64,000 nucleotides of DNA from Apodemia mormo. Its lineage: Eukaryota; Arthropoda; Insecta; Lepidoptera; Riodinidae. Positions 12,801-27,800 of this stretch are shown here, one piece after another. The stretch lies in the NCBI GenBank assembly GCA_036924255.1, contig JAUPFN010000003.1:21295665-21359664 (forward strand), written 5' to 3'. The notes beneath the pieces were generated by a model. It was not told the DNA's origin. It ran no database searches and was given only the letters and a program-made list of their open reading frames with translations. A program made the position numbers and the translations under genes. Position 1 is the first letter of the stretch. Each line of letters opens with the position of its first letter.

Positions 12801-15800
12801 AGAAATATTGGCCTTGCAGTATAATTGAATGTGACGAAATCAAGATGACCTTTACAGATGACCTTAAAGAAAATTGATGTAAGAATAGCGATAGATTATC
12901 GAAGTTTGTTAGTGGGTGGAAATTATATTTCAGACAGAGCTGTGCGTAAAATAAAGGAATTATTTTTTCAGATCGTCTACTTTTTTTAGTAGAAGTGTAT
13001 GTGCTATAGAAAGAAGGGCGCAAACGGAATACACCGCATCAATCTATAAGCATATAAGGGCGCAAACGGAATACACCGCATTAATCTATAAGCATATAAG
13101 GATATATTATTTTATTTTGATCGTCTACTTTGCATTTACAAATAATTATCTAGTTTACAGTCTATCGATATTACCAATTTACACGCGAAACGGATTGCAC
13201 AGTCCACCGTCACGTTACCTCAACCCGCAATAAAAATTGTTACTTCTTTCCGATTTTGAATAAGCTCTATAATCAATCCGAATATTTAAAAAATAAAGTA
13301 TGATCACGCCCGGTCCACTTGCGTGGTAGATAGAGGACACCGAACGTTTATAGACTTATCAATTCACCACGATTCAGCGGCTTGTTAATTGGCGAGGTGA
13401 GTGGTAATCCCTATCGCCGCATTTTGACAACCTAATAATGATTATCGAATATTTCTAGCGATAGCCGAGTCAGACGGCTTTACGTGCTCTCATACAAGGT
13501 AGGGGAATAGTAACACACCACTCGCCAAACACCGAGCTGCTACTGTAATTTTGAATTTTCGAGAAAAACCACTAACACTTTTGCCCGACCCGGGGATGAA
13601 GCCGGGACAAAATGATCTGAGCTGAAAAGCCACTAGGCCATGAAGTAGTCAAAATATTTTTTTTTTCACATTAACTGTTTAACAAGTTATCTCCGACTTA
13701 CTCAGAAGTATTTAAAAAAAAACATTAATATATAGCAAACGTTTTAGCCAATGGCGGCCGACTGGTGTCGACTCTCCGTATGTATTAATTTACTTTTTGG
13801 TGTCGACTCACGATTGGTCGTAAGCGGTGATTGACGGATTTCAAATAAGCAGTGTGGTAAGGTAATTTTAATTAAGTTTATCATACTATTTTCAATTTTG
13901 GTACATAACAAAATAACAGGCCAGCGACTTCTAACAAAGCAATAAGTAATAAGAAATCTAAAAGTGAAACTCCTGAGCAAGTAAATCCAACATCCCACCG
14001 ATCTGTTGATTTTCAATAAATAGTTGAATGCATCCATCAATGTTTTTTATGATTTCATACTCCATTGGCCCATAAGTTACTATACTTATAACTTTGAAAA
14101 TTTCATATCATCGTATGTTATTTTCATTCTTTCACAGATTAAAAGAAAATAACATAAAAAAGTACATTGATTTAAATTCAATTATTTTAAAACGGATTGT
14201 GAAAAAGTAAACAAGGGAAATTTGGTGATAAAAATATATATTCCCAGTCTAGGATGAAGAAAAAACAGTGATGTTTTTGGGTGCCGAGTCCCTTGGATGA
14301 TTCTGATCTCAAGACCAGGAGCGGTGCTAAACTATCTTCTCATTAATTTTCAAAATCCTGAAATTGTATCCTTATGTTGCATTCAGATGCGGCCTATAAG
14401 TTCTAAAGCAGGACTAACTAACTGGCTAAGCGTTCGAACTTGATGGACATTTAAGTAAAATAATTTCTTAGTCACTCCCAATTTTGTGTGCAGCAGTTTT
14501 CTCCGCCAGCCAACACATATCATCAATCGATTTCTCACTAACGTAAGGCAGTGGAGGGCAATCCCGGCTCCCAAATTGGTACAATTAACAGACTACATAT
14601 GGGAAAATTAACTATTTATAGTGATTATTGGAGTGGTATCTAATGGACAATATATAAGTAATTCTGTTTTTTATTTTGTTACACTTTGCCATGGACACCT
14701 CATTGTCCTGCGGCAGCTTACTCCTTCTGTTAGTGTAGGTTTTTCAGTCCTCGCTTTAGTAGGACTGGGAAATAACGCTATAGAATAGATCTTCGCAGGG
14801 TGCCAGTGTTATAATAATTATAAACTAGTGCAAAATATATAAATTATCAATTGAAACCACGGATTAAATAGATACGCCTTTCAAGAGAATTTCTCAGTTT
14901 GTCAATGTAGCTTGCAATTACATACAGAAAAACAGGCTACTTACTAATTAAATAAAATCATTTCAAGACTAATTTTTTAAACTTGTCATCTCATTCGATA
15001 CAATAAAGCAGTACAACGTGTATTATTTCTATTTTATCTCAATATAACCTACAAATGTATAAAATTTTTGACAGTAATAGGAGTGTTTGCTCATATGCGC
15101 GGCGACACGTTTCCTTCCCAACGGTGTGTCTATTAGTATTCATGTGGTCTGTGGTTGAAACGAATTGTGTACTAACCTGATGATAGGAGTCTTCAAAGAG
15201 TGTTTGCCTGGCCAGGGTGATCTTGATGTGACTGGGCAGCGCGTTGCTCTGGCAGAGGTAGCGGAACTGGCTGAGCTTCCAGCGGAAGGAGCGCTCGTAG
15301 GCGCGCGGCACGCCGTAGGCGCCGGCGGGCCCCTTGGGCGCGCCGGGCCGCGGGTCCTGGAATGTGGTGGTGCGCGTGTTGTGGTCCACGAAGTAGCGCG
15401 TGCCCTCCTCCGTGAACCGGATCTCCCACCCCGCCGGCAGCGCCTCCTCCAGGGCGCTGATCTCTTGACCCTGAAACGAGACGAGTATATAAGCTTTTCC
15501 ATATCCTTATGCTGGAGCTGCACTTGCGTCTATAGCTGGTCATCCATTTGAGGCAGCCCGATGTAGCTCTAGTAGAAACCGTGCCGCGTGTCAAGGCTTG
15601 CCGCGACTTGAACCAAACGAGGCGACCGCGCAGCCGAATTATGTCGATCAATACTAAATGGCCATGCTCAAAGACGCCACAGTTTGAGCCGTGCGGTGAG
15701 TGGGGACGTTCGTGTGTGCGTTCGTGTTCGGTACGCGGCAAAAATTCTTCTGTATCCACTTGCGCAGTTTTCCGCAGCCTGCGGCACGCTCAGGATGAGG

Positions 15801-18800
15801 CTGCTCAAATGTATGCCCAGCTTAATGTCCTGAAGTTATATGCGCGCTAAGGCACACGCAGTCCGGTATATATGCGAAAAAAGCTGATAGTAGGAGGTCA
15901 CATCTGCATTTATCGTAACATTGCACGAAGCTTTGTGACGATAGGAGCAAGTGCGACTGAGGCATTAGAATAACGTATACAGAACGTATGTAGAACGTTA
16001 CAAATTAGCCTTTAAAAGCTAAGTTGAACTGGAATTTGTGCCAGTGTTGTACAAATCTATACCTGACAGTAAAGAACTATTTGTTTTAAAAGTATAATAA
16101 GGTCAATTCTAATCTCCCAAGGTTTTAGGTAAAATGATAATGTTTGCAACATTACAATTGTTTTCTTGTGTGCATAAGAACATGAAACGCACACATTTAT
16201 GTTGCTTGTGCTAATATTGTGTAATGTATAAAACTATCTATTTAAGCAATGCCTCTACCATACGGAATCTAGATATCATATCATAGAACCTAAAGAAAAG
16301 TAATGTCAGAAATAGCCAATAAAATATATAGCACATTTGCCTACATTGCAGCAAAATGTTGTATAACCTACAGTGAAGGATAAATAGCAAACAAATGTTG
16401 TTAGTTTATTCAACAAATGCAACGATTTGAATAATTGTTTAATTAGATTAAAGTTAGAATAAAGTTAACAAGATTCAGCGTTGCTAACAAACTCAGCACA
16501 AGAAAATAGATTGAGAATTATATATAGAAAAACAAAAAGTACCGCAACGTAACAAAAGTTTCTCAATAATAATATTTTCCGTACTATATGGTTTAGTTTC
16601 GCCGATTGCGTCACTTTATCGACGAGAGTTCTTAAAGTTTTATTAGACTCTTAGAAAATTCAAATCCAAATTTATAGCTTTAACTTTAAAAATTGCAATT
16701 CACACGCAAACCATAAGACGTTTTTGTGACGTGACGTGCCGTATGTTGGCTGTGATTGGACGAAATAAAACCTGAATAAAACCACATATTTATTGGTGTT
16801 CTTTTTTCATTAGCCATTTTTAAGGCTGCGATCGTGCATCTGGTTATTTTTTGAAAAACTAAAAGCAACAAAGAAAAATTTCGACACGTAGTTTTTGAAC
16901 CTACGACGTTCCCTTAAGCCGGGACGCTCTAACCAACTGAGCTAGTGTCGACTGGTTCAAAGTGGCGAAATTCTTCTTTGATATGTAATCGACTCTGTTG
17001 ATTGTTGTTATATTTTTGATCTGGTTATTTTTGATAGAAGATTAGAGCGGTGAAGTGGTAGTGGTAGTGGTAGCGCGGTATACCTGCGTGCGCGGGTCCT
17101 CCCACTGCGTGGTGCGGTTCTTGTGGTTGACGTAGTAGACGCGGCCGTCGGGCTGCACGCGCCGCTCCCAGCCCGCCGGCAGCGCGCCCAGCTCCTCGCC
17201 GTTCGCCGCACTGCCGCCGCTTCCTGCAACACCTCACGACATATAATAAACCTGAACTGTTTGCTTTTCATGTATATAGGATGTAAAGAAAACCCTGTCC
17301 GATCCAATACGGTATATAATAATAATAATATTCTTTATTGTACAAAAGAAAGATTAAATTAGTAATACAATTTAAAGTTAACAAATTGATACAAAAGGCG
17401 GTCTTATCGCTAACACGCGATTTCTTCCAGACAACCAAATTATATAAAATAAATTAAAAGGACGACTAGGACAAGATACAACTTCTAAAATAATATACAT
17501 TACATGCCAAATACATCACAAAGTTAAACGAAAGCTAAATTAACACTTAAAATAATGAAAAAAGAAAATAATAATAATAACAACAAAAACTATATTTTAA
17601 ATATTCACTATAATATATATATTATAGTGAATATTTAACTTGTTAGCTCTTACCATGATTTAAAATAATAATCATGGACCATTTTCCACCAGTAAAGAGT
17701 TCCACAGTTTGACCGCTTGGACAGAGAACACTTATAAAATTTTGAATTATACCATGGAAATTTTAATAATAAGCGTTTGGAAGTGCGTTCAGAAATACGT
17801 TGATTATATTAAAAAAATGTAAATCTCTCCTTCAGATAAGGAGGAATTTTAAGGTCTTAAAGTATTCTATACAGAAGATTAAGTACATGGGCATTTCTAC
17901 GAAGACGAATGGGTAGCCAATTGAGCTTAGCACGAAAAGAGGAAACATATACATATAACATATTTGCGAAGCCCAAACACAAATCGAATAGCGAAATTTT
18001 GCAGGCGTTCTAATTTATCAAGTTGATCCTTGATCAAATTGATATAGCTTGTATCAGCATATTCTAGGATCGGTAGTAATAAAGTCTGTGCTAAAGAAAT
18101 CTTAGTACAGAAAGGTAAAGTTACGAAGTCGATTTAAGGATCTAAAGGTAACGTATATTTTTTTACTTAGCTCCTTTATATGACATAGGTCGGTGAAATT
18201 ATCTAAAAAAAAATCTTTTTATTAAAATAAGAAAAATATCGTCGTTTAAAGTTTCTCATTTTAGTACTAAAATTGAGCAACTTCCCTGTAAATCAAGCAA
18301 AATATATTTTGAAAATTTATGTATCAATATCCATAAAATAATGACACAAATATGTTTGTATTAAGCTACCAAATAATGCCTTTGACAATCGGACCGGGTT
18401 TTCTTGATTTATTTCTATCAAAAAAAAAAAAAAACAATCACGCGTGTTCATTGTTTAATTCAGACAATGCGCACTTCTTTCTTTCTTTTCTTTGTTAATG
18501 GCAAACGTTTGTGAACATCAATGCCAATGACAAAACAGACCGGGAAAACTTTTTGTACGTAAGAAAAACCTAAACACGAATTTTTTTTTATATGCTATTC
18601 AGTAAAGTTAGATCAATATTAGCAAATATATATTAAAATCAAATTAATTATATACAATTTTTAAATAATATATACACTATATTACTGTAACAATTAGATT
18701 GATATATTATTATTTAAAACAAAGATAGATAGTAATTTGTAAATTTCATAACTTTTATAAAATAAAAGAGAAGGTATAGATACAGGCAGCGGAATTTTTA

Positions 18801-21800
18801 ATGCAATTATAGATTCAAATAATGAGGAATGATCAAATTTAGTGCATGAGAAGAAAATGTGGTTAGCATCCGCCACATCCTCTCCACATGCGCAATTTGG
18901 ATGTTCTAAAATTCTCAATTTAGCGAGATGATAAGGAGTACTTGTGTGTCCTAGTCTTAATCTTGTTATTATACTAGAACTTTTTCTATCAAATTTTATA
19001 GTAAAAAACCAAGGTTTTTGTGGTATTGTTGGTTGAATATTAAAGTAATAAGAGCCCTTTTGTTTGCTATTGTGATTCCATGTCTCTTGCCAGGATGCAA
19101 AGAGTGATTGTCTTGAAAATGATTTTAAATCGGGGCTATAAATCAAGTAAGGAAAAACGTCGCCATTTAGAATTGCATCATTTGCAAGTTCGTCAGCCTT
19201 ACAATTGCCATAAATACCACTATGACCTGGTATCCAGCATAAATATACGTCATATTGTCTTTCACGACACCTGCTTAGCAACTTCTTAATATCATAAATC
19301 AGCGGGTGTTGCGTTTTTTTGAGTGATGAGTTGTCAAGTGCTTGTAAAGTGCTTAGTGAATCTGTGAATATTATTGCTTTCGACAGTTTAAATAATAATA
19401 CATATTCTACAGCTTTAAATACTCCAAGGCATTCCCCCGAAAATATGGTAGTTTCAGGTGGAAGTTTTACTTTTTGTGTGATTTTGTATTGTAAATGGAA
19501 AATACCTACACCAACATGGTTATTGTTGTTATGTTTGGATGCATCACAAAAAATAAGGTGGAAATTTGAAAAATTTTCATTAATAATGGAGTTGAAAAGA
19601 ACATTTGCATTTTGATCACGTTTTTGAATACCTAGATTAAAAATAATTTGCGTTTTTGTAATAAGTGCTTCATAGTTGCAAGTGAATATGGGTAGAACAG
19701 ATGAACGAAAAATAGGAGCTGAGAGTGATAAATATTTTCTATAGCTAATTACGAGGCATGGGATAGGTTTATGTGTCCAATATGGGGAGACATCAATAAG
19801 CTCGGATAAAAATTTTAGTTTTTCCATAAGAGGATGATTTAAGAATTGCACACAGCGAAAAACGTATTGATCAGCAATAAATTGGCGTCTTAAATGTAAG
19901 GGTGGATCAACACATTCAATTTGCAACGCATTGATTGGGCTAGATTTCATCGCGCCACATATAATTCTCAAACATTTTGACTGTATTTTGTCAAGTTTTT
20001 TAAGGCCAGATTTATTACAAGGTTCGAGTGTGAATGATCCATAATCAAGAATGCTTCTTATAATTGCATTATAAATAAGTTTTAGATAAAAAGGATGAGC
20101 GCCCCACCATATACCTGCTAAGCATCTTATTATGTTTATTAGTTTTTCACATTTATTCGCTATGTAGTTGCAATGTAAGATTCCAGAGAGTTTTGAATCA
20201 ACTAATACACCTAGGAATTTCGTGTCATCTTTATAAGGTATAAGTTTATTGCCAAAAAGTATTGATGGTCTGGGTGGAGATCGTTGTCTTGTAAATAGTA
20301 CGGTAGTACTTTTAGATGGAGAAATTTGAAGCCCATTTATGTCTAGCCATTTCTGTAATTTATTCAGGGTTGAATTCATTAGCATACTAGCACAATCAAT
20401 GTTTTGGTCAATTGTGTATAATACAAGGTCATCGGCATATTGTAAAATATTTACATTACTATCTAGAAAATGTTCAATGTCATGGGTGTAAACATTGTAT
20501 AGAAGGGGACTTAGCACGGATCCCTGTGGTAATCCTTTAGATAGCAGTCGTGTATGTACTACATCATCGACTATAAGATTGATTGGTCTATTATATAATG
20601 AGTTTATGATGAATTTAATATATTTACTTGGGATTTTTAATTTAGATAGCTTTTCTTGTAACACTGGAAGTAAGACGCTATCGTATGCTGAAGTTAAATC
20701 AAGAAAAACTGATAGTAATGATTTATTTAATGTAAAAGATATTCTAATATCTGTAGTTAGAAGACTTAGATTATCTGTCGTACTCTTACCTTTCCTAAAA
20801 CCGTACTGACTATTGGCCAAAAATTTATTACTTTCTAAATACCACTCTAGACGATTTTTAATGAGATGTTCAATTATTTTGATCAGAACAGACGATAAGG
20901 CGATAGGGCGATAGGATGATGCTTCAAAAGGATCTTTGTTTGGTTTTAAGATTGGTAATATTATTTGCGTTTTCCAAGATGGTGGTATTTTTCCAGAATC
21001 TATCATAGAATTTATGATATTTAAATAATATGACAAAGAACTATTTCCCAAGTGGCTTATAAATGAATAAACAATTCCATCATTACCTGCAGCAGTGTCT
21101 TTAGTGTTATTTAATATATTTTTTAATTCATCTAAGGAAAATGGTGAAGATAAATCTGAAGTTGTCTCGTCGTCATTTTCCTGTATATTAATATTTTCAT
21201 TGACAGTTAAAGGAGCTATATAATTAAGAAAATTGTCAACTACTGTGGGGTTAATGAAAGTTGATGGAGAGTCATTAAAAGCTGATCGGAACTTTTTGAT
21301 GTTTAACCAAACTTCAGATGGAGCAGTGTTTGGAGATATCGAGTGACAGAACTTCTGCCAACTTTCTCTTTTCTTTTTTTAAATAGTTTTTTTGAATTTT
21401 TCATTATCTCTATTAGATTCTCGTAATTTTCCTCAGACATATTATAACGATAAGTCTTTTCAGCACATTTCCTGTTCTTTAGTGCTTCTTTACATTCACT
21501 ATCCCACCAAGGAGGACAAGGAATATGTGTAGATCTGCACACAGTAGGGAACATCGAGTTAGCTGTGTTAATTATAATTTCAGTCAACATATCTGACTGA
21601 ACGTTAATATCATGAGTGGGGGGTAAATTACATATATTTTCGTCTATTTTCTTACTGAAATTTTGCCACATTTCGTCAGTTACGTATTTAAGTTTGAATT
21701 TCTTGTGATTATGGTTTTTTGTGGAGACGGGGTGGTTTGAGGTGAAAGATGAAATAACTATAGGAAAATGATCGCTTCCGTGTGTAGAAGGTAAAACTGA

Positions 21801-24800
21801 CCATGTAAATATCGGTGCTAGGTTAGGAGAGCAGATAAACAAATCTACTACACTATCACCTTCTGATGGGTGAGTACGGCGTGTTGGTAAACCAGAATTT
21901 AATATGCATAAATTGTTTAAGTCAATTATGTCTAATAATTGTTCACCATAACTATTCGTTCTGTAGCTACCCCAGGATTCATGGTGGCAATTAAAGTCTC
22001 CCAATAAAACCAAGGGTTTAGGCATGGTACTTATTATAGCATTAATTTTGTTTAAAATGGTTGATGAGGGATGAGGAATATATACAGATATATAGCAGAT
22101 ATTATTTACACTTACAGCTACTATAGAAAAATTATCATTATTTACAGGGATAGAGATCGGTACTACTACATAAGGAATATTTTTCCTTATGAGTATTGCA
22201 ACACCGCCATATCCATCAAAACGATCTTGTCTGACCGTATTATAACCTTTAAATCTAAAACTAAAACTTGGTTTTAACCAAGTTTCAGATAGACAAACTA
22301 AATAAGGATTGTGGTTATTAATTAAATAAATTAAATCATTTTTATTACTTATTGCGCTACGGCAATTCCACTGTATTATGTTGTGCTTGTGTGTATCCAT
22401 TGTTAATGGGTATTGATTTTGATAATATTTCAATTAACGGGGCAGCGTTGGACGGTAAATAAGGACTAGAACGAGCTAAAGTTTGTAACAATTCTATGGT
22501 TTCTGAAATTAAAGGATTTTGTAATTCATTTGTGTTATTTTTTTCATTCCTATGTAGTAGAGCGCAGCCATCAGAAGGAGTAGGTATTGAAAACTCATTA
22601 AGTATTTTATTATGATCTGTTTTGTCATATCCTCTACTTGTTTTTGTTGGAGTTCGAGGTTTGAGAAATACTGTTTTTTTATATGAAGTGCTATTGGATG
22701 GTATGGATAGATTGCCATTATCGGAGTGTGTAGGTTTTGAAGTTAATAATACATCTACATATGATTTGGAGACTGGCGGATGTAACTTAGATGCTTCAGA
22801 ATAGGAGACGCAGTTTTGAGCCATGTAAACTTTAATATCTTTCTGACGCTTGAACTCAGGACATGTCTTGTTGGTTGCAATATGTGAGCCTGAGCACAAA
22901 CAACATTTTACGCAATCATCATCTACTTTACATGACTCACCACTGTGTTCCTGACCACATCTATAACATCTAGGCTTTGACCTGCATTGCATTTTAGTAT
23001 GACCATAGCGACAACAGTTATAACATTGTATAGTTGGGAATATGTATAAATCAACTGGTAGGGAATTGAAGCAAATAAATATGCGTTTGGGTAAAATCTG
23101 GCCATCAAAATGAATAACGACAGATTGGGTAGGTTTCCATACGGGTACTCCTTCAACCATGACTTTGTAATTTATACGTCTAACTTTTATTATATTGCCA
23201 CATCCTATTGGTGTAGAAATATTTTCCATTATTTCTTCCGGCGTCCACTCTGTTGGTATACCTCTCACTATACCAACTCTAGTAATAGTGAAAGAAGGTA
23301 TAAAAGCTTTTAAATTGTAGTCACTTAATATTTTATTACTAAGGAATTCATTAGCACTTTGATATGAATTAAATGATAATGCAATTCTATTTCTCCCTAT
23401 TCTCTTTAAGCTACCATTGGTAATATTATTAATTTTATTTTGCTTTAACATCCTGCCAACAGTCATTGGATGAAGAGTTGTACCATCATTTTGAGTTGTT
23501 TGTAGCCTTTGTATGTGTATAGTATATGGTGATGCATCTAAATGATTATACATTCTCCGGCTCATTTGATTTTGTTGTGATAGACTGTTAGTTAATGGTA
23601 TTTCTGTGTGAGGAATGGAAGGTGATGTAATCTCTGAATCTATAACAGCAATTTCATCCCGACATGAACAGCCAATATCTTTTTGACTGCCAATGTGTTT
23701 TCTCTTCTTTTTATTACAGTGTTTGCAAATTTTGTGGGAATGGTTGCGTTTCCTAGATTTATTTATAGAATTCACGGATTGGTCTGTATCCATACCTGAC
23801 TCGTCGCATTCTATTGTTACAAAATTAGTAGGAAGAGGGGCTGTGCCCCCTGGATCAGGGGGTTCATTCATATTAAAGTCAAATAAAAAAGATAAGAGCT
23901 TACCCTATAATATATATATATACAGCTAAAAATAATAATTTATATTACAAAGGTAAATTAAAAATACAATATTTACGAAAAAAAAATCAACTCCACTGAA
24001 TAAATAACAATAAAATTAAATTTTCGCCAGGAGAAAACAACCGCGCTTTTCGAAGTTTCCCGCCGTTTCAATGCGCACTTGTTGGTCAATTCGAATAACG
24101 TGCGCTCATTGGTCAATAGCGCCCGCTTACACGGCTTCCTTTTACATACTTCGGTTGCGTTTCACGAAATCACCCCCACAGATTTCAGGAAAACGAGAGA
24201 AGACATGTTATACATTAAAAATCTGCCGTCGCATTTAGGGGAATATATATACGAAAATTTTTAATAGTAAGTTGTCTTAGTAAGTTGTCTTAATAATCTA
24301 GAAGCGTGTAGAGTTGGAGCGCGCGCGCGCTATCTAGAAATAAAGGAAAGAGATAGCTACTCCTATTGACAAACAAATAGTTGACCTGGGCTATGCCATA
24401 ATGGACTTTGTGGGATATGGCATAAGGTTGAAAGTAGGGTGTACTAGGATTTATGACTCATAACATGTTTACGATCAGAAGTGATTCATTGTTTCCCGAT
24501 ACATTTAGATTTTTCTGGATCCAGCTAGGACTTTACCCTGCCCATAAATAGAAAGGTGTTGACAAACACAAGGCAGTTTTTATCAAGCGATCATCAAGTG
24601 ACCAGTGCGAAGCGAGAAGTGTTTTATTGTGTAGTGTTCTAAGTTCAGTGATAGTATAGCGAGTGACTAGGGTGTAAAGTGTATTTTAGTTTTACGTTGT
24701 GTTGTGTTGTGTAAATACACGGATTTAATATAAGTGGTGTTTTCCTACAATCACGAACCCGAGTACGTAACAATAGAAATGAAGACAACGTTTTACGCAA

Positions 24801-27800
24801 GTTTAGCACCTACTTTCTAGCACCTACATCCCTTAAGCTGGAAAACGATAAAGACAGTCACTCGTATGCGCGTATAACACAATGCGTTAAGTAGTATTCT
24901 ACTCCCGCCAAAGCGCGATCGAGTAACTTTCTGAAATAAAAATGTCTTTATTTCGTTTATGATGCACGTTTGGTATAATACAAATACAAGAAAAAATATT
25001 CGTTTAAAAAACTGATTGAAGAAAAAACCAAGCCTATATTCTGCATTAGATAGGTTTTTATAAACATTGGGTTTGTGAAAACAATTTTCCGATTAAGAGA
25101 TCCGTTTGAGAAATAGTAAACTTTAAAGTGCTAATTTTTGTGAGAGTCAAGTGTACCACCCCCTTCTTCTCTGCCAACAAAATAGTTGTTTCAGCTGTGT
25201 GAAAAAAAATCACAGCAGTAGTATATGTAACGAACTGAAAAGAAAAATTATCACAGCTAATGCAGTCTATACAAGTTTACGAGTAATAGTCGACAGACTT
25301 GCAAAATGTACTTGTAGAAGTAAAAGATAATAATACATCCATCCTTGGCATTGAAAACGTCAAATGTTATGTATAAAACAATCACAAAGCTCTCTTCTTA
25401 GTCCGAAATATTGTGATAGGCAACTACGGAAGCCTATATTGCACGTAGTACGACACGTACTTGGTTAACTTATTTCCTGTTTGAACATGCTTGTTTTTTG
25501 ATCTACCAATCTAAATTGAAAAAATCATTTAACTATTAATGGCTTACGAAGTCTGGCATCTAAAAAACGAGACTGTCGCTGGCTGGAAAAACCGCTACTG
25601 ACATAATTTATTTTAATTTTTTTATTTAAACTTTAATGTACACCAAAAATACACATTTTCGTTCAAAAGGCGAGCTTAATGTCTGTTGGCATTATCCACC
25701 GGTCAACCTTTGAGCCAACAGAATGTAGCAGTGAAGGTGCCAAACTAGCTGATCCGGCAAACGTTGTTTTGCTAAATATATTTATAACAGTACTTCTCTA
25801 CTATATAATTGTTGTTATTATACATATAAACCTTCCTCTTAACATACTCCATCTATTAAAAAAACCGCATCAAAATCCGTTGCCTAGTTTTAAAGATCTA
25901 AGCATACATAGGGACAGACAGTTAAAAGCAACTTTGTTTTATACACATATACATCCATATTACAATATTTATATACATACATATACATAAATAAATATCG
26001 CCTCTTTTGATCGCCTCTGTGGTCTAGTGGTCCAGCGTTGGCGTTGACCAAAAGAGGTCCCGGGTTCGATACCCGGGTCGGGCACATAAAATTTAGTTTA
26101 AAATTCAGTTTTCTGATAAACACAAAGTTACCCGGGATTGGAAAGTGTCCGGTTGGCGATAGGCTTGCCAGCTATCACATTTGTGGGACCAAGTATCTTC
26201 GGATAATCGTGAGTGTACTTGTTGTACCTCTGCCTACGCCTTCGGGGATACGAACGTGAAGATAAATACCTCAACATACATACATAAGTAAATACATATA
26301 CTAACTTAGACATAAAATAAACACACACATTTCAGAAATTACACACGATTCAGCAAATGGGCTTTTAGATGCTTTTTAAACAGAAACTTATTATCAGCCT
26401 GTCACAATGTTAAAGGTAAACTATTCCATAGTCGCGAGGCGTGGACTGTTAATGATGTTGAGGCAAAATTAGAGCGATGAAAAGGAATAGACAAAGTCAG
26501 TGTATCAGCAGTTCGAAGGTTTATTTCGTGCGTGCGTGTTAGAGACGAATTTGAATTTTAATGTACTCAAGATCCTATATTCACGGCGTTCAGCAATTGT
26601 CAGGCATTGAAGCTGATTACGGTAAAAAAAGATACGGTCAAACTTACGTAAACAGAATATAAAGCAAACTGACTGATTAGAAGCCTCTCCAATTTTAAAA
26701 GAAGGTTTGTAGAAATAAAAAACATCACCATATTCTATAAGAGGTAATATAAGAGTTTGAACTAGTAAAACTTTAGTCTTATTAGGTAAAAAATTTCGTA
26801 GACGGTTTAAGGACCTTAGCGTACTAGTAACCCTTCGGCATAATTCAGCAGTATGGAATGACCAACTGAGATTACAGTCAACGTAAATACCTAAGTCCTT
26901 AACAGTCAAATTAAATTTAATTGTACAATTATTAAATGTTATAGGGGGAACCACATTCATGTCAACCTTATCCAACTGCCACTGACTACTGACTATGATC
27001 GCTTGACACTTCGATGGATTCATTTTAACTCCGAATTTAAAGGCCCAGATCTTTAACTCTTCAAGAACATCATTAATTTTGGATATAGCACCCTCCAGAT
27101 CATTTATGTTGGCATGCTTATAGAGTTGCAGGTCATCAGCGTAAAAATGGAATGGACAATTTAGGAAAATTTATAAAAGTAGAAAAAAGCAAAGGAGATA
27201 AAATGCCACCTTGTGAAAATCCAGCTAACAATTCTATCTAGTCAGAGAGGGTTTAACCACTACGAGTAGCTTGAAGACGCCAACGGAGGTAAGTAGAGAA
27301 CCAATTCAATGGTGTAGAAGAAAACTTCAGATGGCGAAGCATGGACAGTAAGATATCATGGTCAACAGTATTAAAGGCGTAGGAAAAATCAATTAAAACA
27401 AGAACTGTGACAATTTTATTCTCCATAGCCTCTCTGATATCTTCTGTCACCTTCAATAATGTGGTAGCGGTAGCTGGGTAAAAGTAAAAGCCGGGGCGAA
27501 AACCAGATTGAAATGGACTAAGAACATCATTGTTACAGAGACTTGTTTATAAGCAATTGCTTCCAAAACTTTAGAGTTATAAGGTATAGTAAATCGGCCT
27601 GAAATGAGATGGTAGCGATGGATGACTCCAAAACTTTAGAGTTATAAGATATAGTAAATAGGCCTGAAATGAGATGGTAGCGATGGATGACTTATTTTAG
27701 GATGAGAAATAATGAAAGCTCGACACCAATGCTGCAGGAAAAATGCCAGTTTGGAGAGAGTAATTAATAATGTGGGTTATACATATTAATATATAGCAGA

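Larger units (their letters stand above)
18580..23960 (-). mobile_element. Nearly intact non-LTR retrotransposon (I/Jockey superfamily, with RNase H)
   Basis: Two overlapping genes on the minus strand: a gag-like ORF1 with CCHC knuckles (23871-22357) and an endonuclease-RT-RNase H ORF2 (about 22400-18694). The 3' end is near 18580, where ATATAAAAAAAAA occurs on the minus strand. The RNase H domain after RT places it in the I-type branch rather than R1 or CR1; the clade name is inference. It sits inside intron 5 of Su(dx) in the same orientation as the host gene. Boundaries are approximate and target-site duplications were not identified. Confidence 0.85.

Noticed and set aside
15165..15850. 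Several open frames of 100-188 codons around WW4
   Set aside because: They are shadows caused by high GC over the real exon 15177-15470; only one frame gives WW and HECT sequence.
16878..16966. Functional tRNA gene
   Set aside because: Base 33 is not T, the anticodon stem has a mismatch, and the flanks are repeated at 7505.
24321..24334. Z-DNA-forming GC run as a functional element
   Set aside because: Only 12-14 bases, inside an LTR; no supporting context.
26038..26259. 73-codon plus frame and 77-codon minus frame in the S1 SINE
   Set aside because: They are read-through of a tRNA-derived SINE; matching frames recur in other S1 copies and contain no domain.
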